From the NCBI GenBank assembly GCA_964522015.1, contig CAZFST010000004.1, forward strand, positions 93,850 to 157,849: a stretch of 64,000 nucleotides of DNA. The letters are read 5' to 3'. Numbering within the stretch: the first letter of the stretch is position 1; each line of letters begins with the position of its first letter. The notes beneath the pieces are model-generated. The model searched no databases. It was not told the origin of the DNA and saw nothing but the letters and a program-made list of their open reading frames with translations. Shown one piece after another: positions 27,614 to 35,868 of the stretch. The position numbers and the translations under genes were made by a program. Source of the stretch: QQWI01 sp964522015. GTDB lineage: Bacteria > Bacillota > Clostridia > Peptostreptococcales > Acidaminobacteraceae.

Positions 27614-29944
27614 ATGAAACAAGAATTTGAAGCCCAAGATAATTGGGTGGTGATAGAAAAAACATTTGACTCAGATCACCTAAGTAAAGCTGAGGCGGTG
27701 ATGTCATTAGGTAATGGGTATATGGGAATTAGATCAGCAACTGAAGAGCGGTATGTTAAAGAAGTTAGAAGTACTTTTGTTGCAGGTACCTATAATCGTT
27801 TTTTTGAAAACGAAGTCACCGAGTTACCAAACATTGCAGATGTTATACAGATGGAAATTGAAATCAATGGGGAAACGTTAGATCTTAAGGTCGGAAAAAT
27901 AAGTGGATATTCTAGGTCTCTGAATTTAAAAAACGGGGAATTGGTGCGACAGTTTATTTGGGAAAATGTCCAGGGTAATCAGGTGCAATTCAAATTTTTG
28001 AGATTTGTATCCATGGAGAATTTGCACCTAGTCGGACAAAAGATAGAGATGACAGCGTTGAATAAAGATATTTCTATAAGAGTGAATAGTGGAATCAATG
28101 GGCAAATGACCAATTCTGGGATACAACATTTTGCAGATGGTGATAAACGGTTATATGATAATAAGTATTTGCAATTGATACAAAAGACCACCCAAAGCGA
28201 AATTGACGTGATTATCAACACAGCCCACGACTTTAGTCTAGATGGCCTGTCTTTGCCACATAATGCTTTAGTCATCATGGATCGGAGAAAGATATTCAAT
28301 CAATATAGTTTTGGAGTTGCTTGCGGGCAAACGCTTACCATAGAAAAAATGTCCACCATCCACACCAGTCGTGATGCTACCAGTGAGGGGATCACCCTTG
28401 AAACATTGAAAGATGTCACGCTAAAACAGATCAAAGGATTAGATGGCTTAAACTATGATCATTTTATGGCAATTAGTGCTCAGGCATGGGCAAAAAAAGT
28501 TTGGGATATGACACCCATCAACATTACCAGTGCATCAGAGTCAGATCAGTTGGCCATACGGTTTGCTCAGTACCATTTAGCTGTGATGGCACCTGCCCAT
28601 GATTCTCGCATGAGTATTCCTGCAAAGGGTCTTAGCGGTGAGGGCTACAAAGGCCATGTGTTTTGGGATACTGAAATTTTCATGTTACCTTATTTTATCT
28701 ATACAAATCCGGAAGTGGCTAAATCACTACTGAAATATAGATATTTAACATTGGAGGGTGCCCACGAAAAAGCGCAGAAGGAAGGGTATGAAGGTGCTAT
28801 GTTCCCTTGGGAATCTGCTTGGATGGCAGATGGTGAGGTAACACCTGTCTGGGGTGCTGCTGATATCATTACTGGGCTGCCAACCAAAATATGGTCTGGA
28901 TTTATTGAACAGCATATCACAGCGGATGTTTCATATGGAATTTGGCAATATTACAATATTACTAAAGATCAAGAGTTTATGGATGACTATGGTTACGAAA
29001 TGATTCTAGATACAGCAAAATTCTGGGCTTCTCGTCTTGAATGGTCTGAACAAGATCAGAAGTACCATATCAATAACGTGATTGGCCCAGATGAGTACAA
29101 AGAGCATGTCAATGACAATGCATTTACCAATTATATGGCCCACTGGACCATTCAACTGGCAATAGGCTATACAGAATTACTCCAAAGAGATCAGCAAACC
29201 ATCTATCAAGCCTTAAATCAAAAATTAGAATTAGAGAGAATCTATCCAGATTGGATTCAAAAGTTACCGCTAATCTATTTGCCTAAACCTAATGACGACA
29301 ATGTTATTGCCCAGGATGCCACCTATTTGAGTAAAGCCATAATTGATTTGTCGGCGTATAAAAATCAAGCCCATGTGGGTTCACTATTTAAGCGATATAG
29401 CCTCTCACAAGTGAATGAGATGCAAATTTCAAAGCAGGCTGATGTGATGATTTTATTCTATCTCCTTGAAGATCGGTTTAGTAGTGAAGTTAAGCAAGCC
29501 AATTGGGACTATTACGAGCCCAAAACCCTACATGATTCATCCCTTAGTTTATCCACCCACTCTGTCCTTGCAGCAGATTTAGGACAATTAGACTTAGCTT
29601 ATGAACTGTTCACACGGGCATCGCAAATTGATCTTGGACCTAACTTGAAATCAAGTGCAGATGGCATACATGCAGCATCAATCGGCGGCCTATGGCAGTG
29701 TGTGGTCAATGGCTTTGGCGGTATAAGAATGAATAGCGGAGAACTGAGAATCGAGCCCCATCTCCCATCAGAGTGGACAAATTTGGCGTTTGTTATTCTA
29801 TGGGAAGGTGTGCGACTAAAGGTTGCTGTTAATCACGGTTCTTTTCAAGTGACGGTTTTAGATGCTAATCAAACGGTAACTTTTACTCATAAAGGGGTTC
29901 AATACCAGTGTTCTGAAGATGTATTGATCAATACTGTTCAATAA
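27614..29944 (+). CDS. GH65 disaccharide phosphorylase (maltose/kojibiose/nigerose/trehalose type)
   Basis: A 776-aa protein with the GH65 architecture: N-terminal beta-sandwich (AVMSLGNGYMGIRS), linker, (alpha/alpha)6 barrel with GHVFWDTEIFMLPYF, PWESA and IGPDEYKEHVNDNAFTN, and a C-terminal beta-domain. E494 in GPDE is the expected general acid. GH65 phosphorylases convert an alpha-linked glucosyl disaccharide plus phosphate to beta-glucose 1-phosphate and glucose. The downstream beta-phosphoglucomutase fits exactly. Linkage specificity cannot be read from the motifs seen. GGAGG lies 9 bases upstream of the ATG. Confidence 0.9.
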   Translation: MKQEFEAQDNWVVIEKTFDSDHLSKAEAVMSLGNGYMGIRSATEERYVKEVRSTFVAGTYNRFFENEVTELPNIADVIQMEIEINGETLDLKVGKISGYSRSLNLKNGELVRQFIWENVQGNQVQFKFLRFVSMENLHLVGQKIEMTALNKDISIRVNSGINGQMTNSGIQHFADGDKRLYDNKYLQLIQKTTQSEIDVIINTAHDFSLDGLSLPHNALVIMDRRKIFNQYSFGVACGQTLTIEKMSTIHTSRDATSEGITLETLKDVTLKQIKGLDGLNYDHFMAISAQAWAKKVWDMTPINITSASESDQLAIRFAQYHLAVMAPAHDSRMSIPAKGLSGEGYKGHVFWDTEIFMLPYFIYTNPEVAKSLLKYRYLTLEGAHEKAQKEGYEGAMFPWESAWMADGEVTPVWGAADIITGLPTKIWSGFIEQHITADVSYGIWQYYNITKDQEFMDDYGYEMILDTAKFWASRLEWSEQDQKYHINNVIGPDEYKEHVNDNAFTNYMAHWTIQLAIGYTELLQRDQQTIYQALNQKLELERIYPDWIQKLPLIYLPKPNDDNVIAQDATYLSKAIIDLSAYKNQAHVGSLFKRYSLSQVNEMQISKQADVMILFYLLEDRFSSEVKQANWDYYEPKTLHDSSLSLSTHSVLAADLGQLDLAYELFTRASQIDLGPNLKSSADGIHAASIGGLWQCVVNGFGGIRMNSGELRIEPHLPSEWTNLAFVILWEGVRLKVAVNHGSFQVTVLDANQTVTFTHKGVQYQCSEDVLINTVQ

Positions 29945-30022
29945 TTGGGTAGCCAATTGATTGATATAGGGGTAGCTTAGTAATTTTAGAAAACGCATAT
30001 AAAATGCGGCGGAGGGATGAGT

Positions 30023-31306
30023 ATGAAAAGAATCGTAGCAATTTTAGCCATAGGTGCCTTAGTGATTGGCATGATGGCCGGCTGTGCACCAAAAGTTACT
30101 GAAGTGCCAACAACAGAGGCAGTTACAGAAGCAACAACAGAAGCAGTTACAGAGGCAGTGGACTTGACTGGTAAAAAAGTAGTTATAGGTCGTTGGGGTG
30201 GTAACGATTCAGAAACTGCAGCATTTAATGCAATGGTAACTGCATTTAAAGAAAAAACAGGTGTTGAAGTTGAGGAACGGGTTTATTCAGATTACAACAC
30301 TGAGCTTCAAGCTGAACTAATTGGGGGCAGCGGTCCTGATGTGTTTTATGTAGATGCTTATATGGCGCCTTTTTACACGCAGCAAGGTGTTTTGATGCCT
30401 CTTGATGAGAAGACATTTCAATTAGATCAATTTTACTCTTCTTTAAAAGACGCTTTTAAAACGGATGGTAAGTTTTACGCAGTCAGCAAGGACTATTCAA
30501 CACTTGCACTTTACTACAATAAAGAATTTGTCAACGAAGCTGATTTGCCAAAAACAATGGAAGATCTTTTAGGTAGCGATTATTTAGTGAAATTGAAAGC
30601 TACATTGCCAAAAGATATGGTTGCAATGACTTATAATCAGGATTTAGCCCGTTCGTTATTTATGGCTGAAGCTAATGGTGCCTCTGTTATAAAAGAGGAC
30701 ATCTATTCAAATGTTGCTGATCCTAAAGTCATCGAGAATTTAAAGCTTGAATACGACGCAGCAAAAGCTGGTAAAATTGTACAACCATCAGATTTGGGAA
30801 TGGGTTGGAACGGCGACGCTTTTGGTAATAAGAAAACAGCACTTATGATTGAAGGCAACTGGGTTATTGGTCACCTTAAGACTAACTTCCCTGATGTTGA
30901 TTATGGTGTTGTTGAAATCCCAACCTTTGCTGGTAAGAATGGCACCATGGTATTTACAGTTGGTTACGCCATCAATGCAACTTCTAAATCTGTTGAAGCA
31001 GCTACTGCATTTATTCAATATGCCACTGGTACTGAAGGTATGGCTACTTGGACAACAGGAGCAGGTGTCTTGCCATCACGTGAAGACGTTGCAAAAGCAA
31101 CAAATGTTATGGATGACATCCTAAAAGTCGCTCATATTGCAGGGGCTGCTTATGCAACACCTTGGCAAAAGGGCACAACCATGGATACCATCAACGCAGA
31201 ATTCAGAAACTTTGTACCTTCATTTATTAAAGGTGAAAAATCTTTGGAAGAAGCATTGCAATCAGCCCAGGATGAAGCCAACAAGACAATTGAGGCAAAT
31301 CAATAA
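30023..31306 (+). CDS. ABC transporter sugar-binding lipoprotein
   Basis: The protein is 427 aa from ATG 30023; an ATG two codons earlier is too close to GGAGG. The signal peptide ends at a lipobox, MMAGC. A short Thr/Glu/Ala repeat linker (TTEAVTEATTEAVTEAV) follows, then a family-1 extracellular solute-binding domain (SGPDVFYVDAYMAPFY, ALYYNKEFVNEADLPKT, ALMIEGNWVIGHL). Expected to be membrane-anchored and to capture an alpha-glucoside for the two permeases. An ATPase is not encoded here, so a shared MsmK-like ATPase elsewhere is likely. Confidence 0.9.
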   Translation: MKRIVAILAIGALVIGMMAGCAPKVTEVPTTEAVTEATTEAVTEAVDLTGKKVVIGRWGGNDSETAAFNAMVTAFKEKTGVEVEERVYSDYNTELQAELIGGSGPDVFYVDAYMAPFYTQQGVLMPLDEKTFQLDQFYSSLKDAFKTDGKFYAVSKDYSTLALYYNKEFVNEADLPKTMEDLLGSDYLVKLKATLPKDMVAMTYNQDLARSLFMAEANGASVIKEDIYSNVADPKVIENLKLEYDAAKAGKIVQPSDLGMGWNGDAFGNKKTALMIEGNWVIGHLKTNFPDVDYGVVEIPTFAGKNGTMVFTVGYAINATSKSVEAATAFIQYATGTEGMATWTTGAGVLPSREDVAKATNVMDDILKVAHIAGAAYATPWQKGTTMDTINAEFRNFVPSFIKGEKSLEEALQSAQDEANKTIEANQ

Positions 31307-31321
31307 TATTTGTTTTAAACA

Positions 31322-31365
31322 ATTTGGCGCAGACTACTCTGTAGTAGAGTAGTCTCTCGCCAAAT
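31322..31365 (+). promoter_or_regulatory. Intercistronic hairpin between binding protein and permease genes
   Basis: ATTTGGCG-c-AGACTACTCT pairs with AGAGTAGTCT-ct-CGCCAAAT around a 5-base loop. No T-run follows. Such hairpins stabilise the 3' end of binding-protein mRNA and reduce permease expression relative to it. Confidence 0.7.
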
Positions 31366-31395
31366 CCTTAGAGTCTTTCTCGGAGGCCAAGTGGT

Positions 31396-32292
31396 ATGAA
31401 GAAAAGTAAAAGTCAGAGACGTGAAGCATTGCAAGGGACTCTATTTGTATTGCCAGCTATCATTGTTATTGGTATTTTTGTGGTCATCTCGATCTTATTC
31501 GCTATCTTTATCTCTTTTCATAAAGTTAATTTATTTACAGGTTACATGTCATTCATTGGCTTTGATAACTATCTTAGAATCTTTGAAGATTCCAAATCCC
31601 TAAGGGCATTTACCAATACTGCCACATTTGTGGCAATCGTTGTGCCGATACAAACCTTTTTGGCCCTTGTCATGGCATCAGTCTTAAATGCACAAATAAA
31701 GGGTCGCTTACAATTTAGAATTGTGTATTTCTTACCAACATTGACCTCAAGTGCAGCCCTGACAATGATTTTCATGTTTTTATTTAGTTTAACAGGACCA
31801 GTGAACCATTTGGCCATGCAGTTTGGATGGTTGGATGCCCCTGTTAACTTTTTAAAAGACGCTAAGGTTGCTCTTCAAGTGATTATGGCCATGAATATTT
31901 GGTCAACAGTGCCATTCTTTATGACAATCTACTTAGCTGGTTTACAAGAGATTCCCAAAGCAATCTATGAGGCTGCCGAAGTGGATGGGGCCAATGTGAT
32001 TCAAAGATTCTTCTTGATTACCATTCCCCAGCTTAAACCCATTACCACATTTGTCCTCCTGATGGGCATAGTCGGTACATTTCAAATGTTTGATCAAGCC
32101 TTCATATTTTCCAATGGCTCCGGGGGTCCAGAAAACTCTACTTTGACAGTGGCTCTTTTGATCTATAGAAACGCATTTGGTCAAAATAATACCATGGGTT
32201 ATGCCGCCGCCATGTCGATTACACTGGCTGCTGTCATATTTTTGATTTCATTTATTGCACAAAAAATCAATAAATCTGAAAGCATGTATTAG
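31396..32292 (+). CDS. ABC sugar transporter permease, MalF type
   Basis: A 298-aa protein with six hydrophobic segments and the EAA loop (YEAAEVDGANVIQRFFLITIP), characteristic of MalF/UgpA-type permeases. CGGAGG lies upstream of the ATG. It pairs with the MalG-type permease 6 bp or more downstream to form the membrane channel for the binding lipoprotein's sugar. Confidence 0.92.
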   Translation: MKKSKSQRREALQGTLFVLPAIIVIGIFVVISILFAIFISFHKVNLFTGYMSFIGFDNYLRIFEDSKSLRAFTNTATFVAIVVPIQTFLALVMASVLNAQIKGRLQFRIVYFLPTLTSSAALTMIFMFLFSLTGPVNHLAMQFGWLDAPVNFLKDAKVALQVIMAMNIWSTVPFFMTIYLAGLQEIPKAIYEAAEVDGANVIQRFFLITIPQLKPITTFVLLMGIVGTFQMFDQAFIFSNGSGGPENSTLTVALLIYRNAFGQNNTMGYAAAMSITLAAVIFLISFIAQKINKSESMY

Positions 32293-32307
32293 TGGAGGAT
32301 GATGACA

Positions 32308-33141
32308 ATGAAGAAGATGAAAAAGTTAATTAAGCCTGGTTTATATCTGATTTTAATCGTCTATGCCGGCTTTACATTGTTTCCGTTTCTCTGGGCTGTT
32401 TCTGGTGCCTTTAAGTCGTACCAAGAAATCACATCAGGGTCCATGTCTATTTTCCCAAATGAGCCAACCTTTAACGCTTTTATCAAGCTGTTTAAAATGG
32501 ACGATCTATTTCTGCGGTGGGCATTTAATTCCTTTTGGCTGTGCACCCTTGGAACTGTAATCAATGTGGTATTGAACTCAATGGCTGGTTATTCTCTTGC
32601 AAGACTTTCTTTTAAAGGCCGAGATGCTGTATTTTACTTGATTATAGCCACTATCATGGTTCCTGGTCAGGTTCTTTTAATACCAAACTATCTGATTGTT
32701 AAAAATCTAGGCTTGATTAATTCTTTTGGGGCTATCCTCTTTCCATCGGCAGTGAATGCCACTTATATTTTTATGATGCGTCAGTTTTTTATGAATTTCC
32801 CAAAGGATATTGAAGAAGCGGCTTCCATTGATGGCTTAGGTCGTATTGGAACATTTTTTAGAATAGCCATGCCTCTGGCAAAGGTTTCAATCTCAACACA
32901 GGCTGTCTTTATATTTCTAGGATTTTGGAATAATTTCTTGCAACCAAAATTATACCTACAAGATCCTGCAAAATATACATTAACAGTTGGTATTCAATCC
33001 ATGATGAGCCGTTATAGTGGTATCACACAGTGGGATGAAGTATTGGCTGCCAGTGTTATTTCACTGATACCAATTTTGATGATTTACATCGTTCTCAATA
33101 AATATTTTATGTCTGGCGTCCGCATGGACGGCGAAAAATAG
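32308..33141 (+). CDS. ABC sugar transporter permease, MalG type
   Basis: About 277 aa with six hydrophobic segments and an EAA motif (EEAASIDGLGRIGTFFRIAMP). Three in-frame ATGs lie at 32299, 32302 and 32308. GGAGG at 32294-32298 fits 32308 best (9 bases), although 32302 is possible. The C-terminus NKYFMSGVRMDGEK is typical of MalG-like subunits, often ending in GxxxG/K. Partner of the MalF-type protein. Confidence 0.92.
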   Translation: MKKMKKLIKPGLYLILIVYAGFTLFPFLWAVSGAFKSYQEITSGSMSIFPNEPTFNAFIKLFKMDDLFLRWAFNSFWLCTLGTVINVVLNSMAGYSLARLSFKGRDAVFYLIIATIMVPGQVLLIPNYLIVKNLGLINSFGAILFPSAVNATYIFMMRQFFMNFPKDIEEAASIDGLGRIGTFFRIAMPLAKVSISTQAVFIFLGFWNNFLQPKLYLQDPAKYTLTVGIQSMMSRYSGITQWDEVLAASVISLIPILMIYIVLNKYFMSGVRMDGEK

Positions 33142-33166
33142 CAGGTTGCACAAGTGGAGGATGGTT

Positions 33167-33859
33167 TTGACTAAGTGTGTTATATTTGATATGGATGGTG
33201 TTTTAACAGAAACGAACGTACAGCATTTTGAAGCGTGGCAATTGATTGCAAAAGAACTTGGCATCACAATTGATTGGGAATTTAATGAACAATTAAAAGG
33301 CGTCTCAAGAACCGATTCTCTAAAGCTAATTCTCAATCACGGCAATATTTTAGAAAGCTTTACCGAACAAGAAATAGCGACCCTTGCGGATCGGAAAAAC
33401 GACATCTACAAACAATTGATTTTAAAGTTTAATAAAAGCAACCTATTTGAAGGAGTCCATGACTTGTTTCAGTTTTTAAGGAGTAGGGGCATCAAAATAG
33501 CAATTGGCAGCGCCTCCTATAATGCACCCTTCTTGATTGAGGCCATGGGGTTAAGTGGCTTAACAGACTATATCGTGAATCCTGGAGATGTGACCCTAGG
33601 CAAGCCAGCTCCGGATATATTTTTAAAAGCAATGACACACTTTGGCCTAAGTGCCTCTGAATGCATTGGCGTTGAAGATGCCAGTGCCGGGGTGACAGCC
33701 ATAAAAGCAGCAGGCATGTATGCTGTGGGTATTGGGGAACCAAAACTTCTCAGTGAAGCTGATATCATCTATCCATCAACAGCTGGATTTGCAAATGCGA
33801 TGATGGGTGGCAGCATAGAGCAACATATTAATGAATCAGGATATGGTTGTAAGTGTTGA
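33167..33859 (+). CDS. pgmB: Beta-phosphoglucomutase
   Basis: A HAD-family protein of 230 aa from TTG 33167, which has GTGGAGG 6 bases upstream; TTG 33146 and ATG 33161 fit the ribosome site less well. The catalytic pair is D8 (nucleophile) and D10 (acid/base) in FDMDGV, as in characterised beta-PGMs. KGVSRTDSLKLIL is the cap substrate-specificity loop, GSASYNAPF is HAD motif 2, and GVEDASAGVTAIKAAGM is motif 4. It converts the beta-glucose 1-phosphate made by GH65 to glucose 6-phosphate. Last gene of the sugar operon. Confidence 0.92.
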   Translation: MTKCVIFDMDGVLTETNVQHFEAWQLIAKELGITIDWEFNEQLKGVSRTDSLKLILNHGNILESFTEQEIATLADRKNDIYKQLILKFNKSNLFEGVHDLFQFLRSRGIKIAIGSASYNAPFLIEAMGLSGLTDYIVNPGDVTLGKPAPDIFLKAMTHFGLSASECIGVEDASAGVTAIKAAGMYAVGIGEPKLLSEADIIYPSTAGFANAMMGGSIEQHINESGYGCKC

Positions 33860-33945
33860 TGCTTTGGCAATTTCATAGTATTGATTTGTGTCTGGTATAT
33901 GGGGTATACTAGAACTGCGAATCATAAAATTGAAAGAGGTAAAGT

Positions 33946-34368
33946 ATGCTTAGAGAATTTGTGACAACAAGATTGGTAAAATCAGAGGACTTAAATCATC
34001 ACGGCACTTTATTTGCAGGGCGTATGTCAGAGTGGTTTGTAGAAGGTACTTTTATTGCGGCGGCAACTACCCTAGGAAATCCTGAAAATGTGGTGTGCAT
34101 CAAGCTTCACGGGCTTAAATTTGGCACTCCGACTAAAAAAGGACAGATCATTCAGCTCACTACAAAAGTAATTTTAACAGGTAACACAAGTATCACTGTA
34201 TACGGAAAAGTGACTGGAGTGGATGATAATCATGTTGCCGTTGAAGGTTTTATCACCTTTGTCTGCGTCGACGAGAATGGCAAAAAGATGGCTCATGGCC
34301 TCACTTGCCCGGAACCAATAACAGAAGAAGATATCCGCAACCAAGAAATCGCAAGACACTTGAAATAA
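33946..34368 (+). CDS. Hotdog-fold acyl-CoA thioesterase
   Basis: A 140-aa protein matching the YciA/BFIT-type acyl-CoA thioesterase family: DLNHHGTLFAGRMSEWFVEG contains the N/D-H-x-G-TLFGG-like active-site region, followed by the hotdog beta-sheet. AAAGAGG precedes the ATG. It is separated from the sugar operon by about 85 bp with its own likely promoter (TGGTATATGGGGTATACTAG). It hydrolyses acyl-CoA; chain specificity is unknown. Confidence 0.85.
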   Translation: MLREFVTTRLVKSEDLNHHGTLFAGRMSEWFVEGTFIAAATTLGNPENVVCIKLHGLKFGTPTKKGQIIQLTTKVILTGNTSITVYGKVTGVDDNHVAVEGFITFVCVDENGKKMAHGLTCPEPITEEDIRNQEIARHLK

Positions 34369-34389
34369 ACTAATATAAATATTAATATT

Positions 34390-34424
34390 AAGTCATCTGA
34401 GTAGTTCTCGGATGGCTTTTTTTA
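34390..34424 (+). terminator. Terminator after the thioesterase gene
   Basis: AGTCATCTGAG pairs with CTCGGATGGCT (G-U pairs allowed) around a TAGTT loop, followed by seven T residues. Confidence 0.85.
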
Positions 34425-34480
34425 TAGGGAAGCGTTCGCATCCTAAGCGCTCCTAAACCCCTACGGAAGGATATGATGAC

Positions 34481-35275
34481 ATGTGTGGACGCTATTTACT
34501 GGATACTGACATTGAAGACTTAGAAGAAATCTATCGCATTGTCAATCGTGGGCAACTGGATCATCTGCATAATGGGATATTAGATCATACCCATCATGGA
34601 ATATCAGATCATACTCATCATGGGATGGTGTATCCAACCAACACTGTGCCAGTCATCGTCAGTCCAGAGGGGCAGCCCCAAGTGGACCTGATGGGCTGGG
34701 GTTACCAGGTACCCCATGTAAAGGGGCCAATTATCAACGCCCGTTGGGAAACCCTCACAGAAAAGAGCCGTATAAAATCTCACTTTTCAGAGGCCTTGGC
34801 CCATAGACGCTGTATTGTGCCAGCAAGTGTTTATTACGAGTGGCGATCGGTCAACGGGGATAAGCGCCCCTTTACCATTGGAGCCAACCCTGTAGGAAGT
34901 GGTGGTGAAAGCAGTATTGATTCTAAGCCAATTGGCAATAAAGCTCAGCAAAAATGGCCCTTACTTGCCATGGCCGGTGTTTACTTTAAGGCCCTGGATG
35001 GTTCTTGGCGCTTTGCCATTGTCACTAAGCCCCCTACTCAGCAGATTTCACAGATCCACGACCGCATGCCTCTCCTCTTATCCAGTGAAGGCATCGCCCA
35101 CTGGCTTGACCACCGATTACACCAAAATCACTTTTATCAATGGGATGTCATGGGCCAGGATAAAACCATAAAACCATTTGAAATACCAGTTCTGACTATC
35201 AAGGAGGGAATCTGTGATAGCTTTGGACACCTTTTAGAACCACTTAAACCTGAGCAACTGCAATTTGAAATGTAA
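34481..35275 (+). CDS. SRAP (HMCES/YedK-like) abasic-site protein with tandem-repeat insert
   Basis: A 264-aa protein of the SOS response-associated peptidase family. Cys2 in MCGRY is the residue that forms a thiazolidine crosslink to abasic DNA. NARWET, CIVPASVYYEW (catalytic Glu) and IHDRMPLLL (active-site His) are present. Residues ~27-50 are an unusual insert of three 8-residue repeats (D-H-x-H-x-G-I/M), encoded by three 24-bp DNA repeats. A second insert (~128-145) is Ser/Gly-rich. GGAAGGATATGATGAC precedes the ATG. It shields abasic sites in single-stranded DNA. The repeats lie before the core and may not harm it. Confidence 0.88.
   Translation: MCGRYLLDTDIEDLEEIYRIVNRGQLDHLHNGILDHTHHGISDHTHHGMVYPTNTVPVIVSPEGQPQVDLMGWGYQVPHVKGPIINARWETLTEKSRIKSHFSEALAHRRCIVPASVYYEWRSVNGDKRPFTIGANPVGSGGESSIDSKPIGNKAQQKWPLLAMAGVYFKALDGSWRFAIVTKPPTQQISQIHDRMPLLLSSEGIAHWLDHRLHQNHFYQWDVMGQDKTIKPFEIPVLTIKEGICDSFGHLLEPLKPEQLQFEM
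34559..34630 (+). repeat. Three 24-bp in-frame tandem repeats inside the SRAP gene
   Basis: Units at 34559-34582, 34583-34606 and 34607-34630 each begin GATCAT and contain CATCATGG-type sequence. They encode His/Asp-rich octapeptides and keep the reading frame. Confidence 0.85.
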
Positions 35276-35379
35276 AATTTGTTTATGTTTTTTTAACTTC
35301 AAATTCTTTTTTTGAAATTTTGGACACTTTGCCTCTGTGGTGCGTTACATGTTTGTAGAAGATAAAACGGAGGTTTGCC

Positions 35380-35868
35380 ATGGAGCTGTATGCTATTTAT
35401 GAGCGCTATCAGCGCGATCTGATCAGGTTTGCGACTTCGCTCACCCATTCCAAAGAGCCGGCGGAGGATTTGGTGCAGCAGGCGTATCTCAAAGCTCTGG
35501 ATTTCTTAGTGCTATTTGAGAACATGCATCCGGAGCAGATCAAAGGGTGGTTTTTTACCACCATTAAGCGATTATTTATCGATAGTTATCGTAGGCAACA
35601 GCGATTTTGCGATTTTCCAGAAAATGAACTGGCCTGTGATGGGTTTGAAGGTCAGTTGATTAATCGGTTGGTTGTTCAGCAGGCCCTTGATCTTCTCAGT
35701 GAGGAGCACAGGGAGTTAGTCGTTCTCCGATATCTCAGTGGTTACAGCGCTGCGAAAATCGCACAGATGCTCCACCGCAATCCTTCTACTATTCGCTCGT
35801 CACTCAGTGTGGCAAGAGCACAATTTGTCAAACACCTAAATATGGAGGCTCACCATGAAAAGTTATAA
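35380..35868 (+). CDS. ECF-type RNA polymerase sigma factor
   Basis: A 162-aa protein with sigma-70 region 2 (YERYQRDLIRFATSLTHSKEPAEDLVQQAYLKAL, then WFFTTIKRLFIDSYRR) and region 4 (LDLLSEEHRELVVLRYLSGYSAAKIAQMLHRNPSTIRSSLSVAR). There is no other domain. CGGAGG lies 8 bases before the ATG. Its 3' end overlaps the following repeat-protein gene by 14 bp, so that protein is the best candidate for an anti-sigma factor or a dedicated regulon member. No classical zinc-type anti-sigma factor is adjacent. Confidence 0.88.
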   Translation: MELYAIYERYQRDLIRFATSLTHSKEPAEDLVQQAYLKALDFLVLFENMHPEQIKGWFFTTIKRLFIDSYRRQQRFCDFPENELACDGFEGQLINRLVVQQALDLLSEEHRELVVLRYLSGYSAAKIAQMLHRNPSTIRSSLSVARAQFVKHLNMEAHHEKL

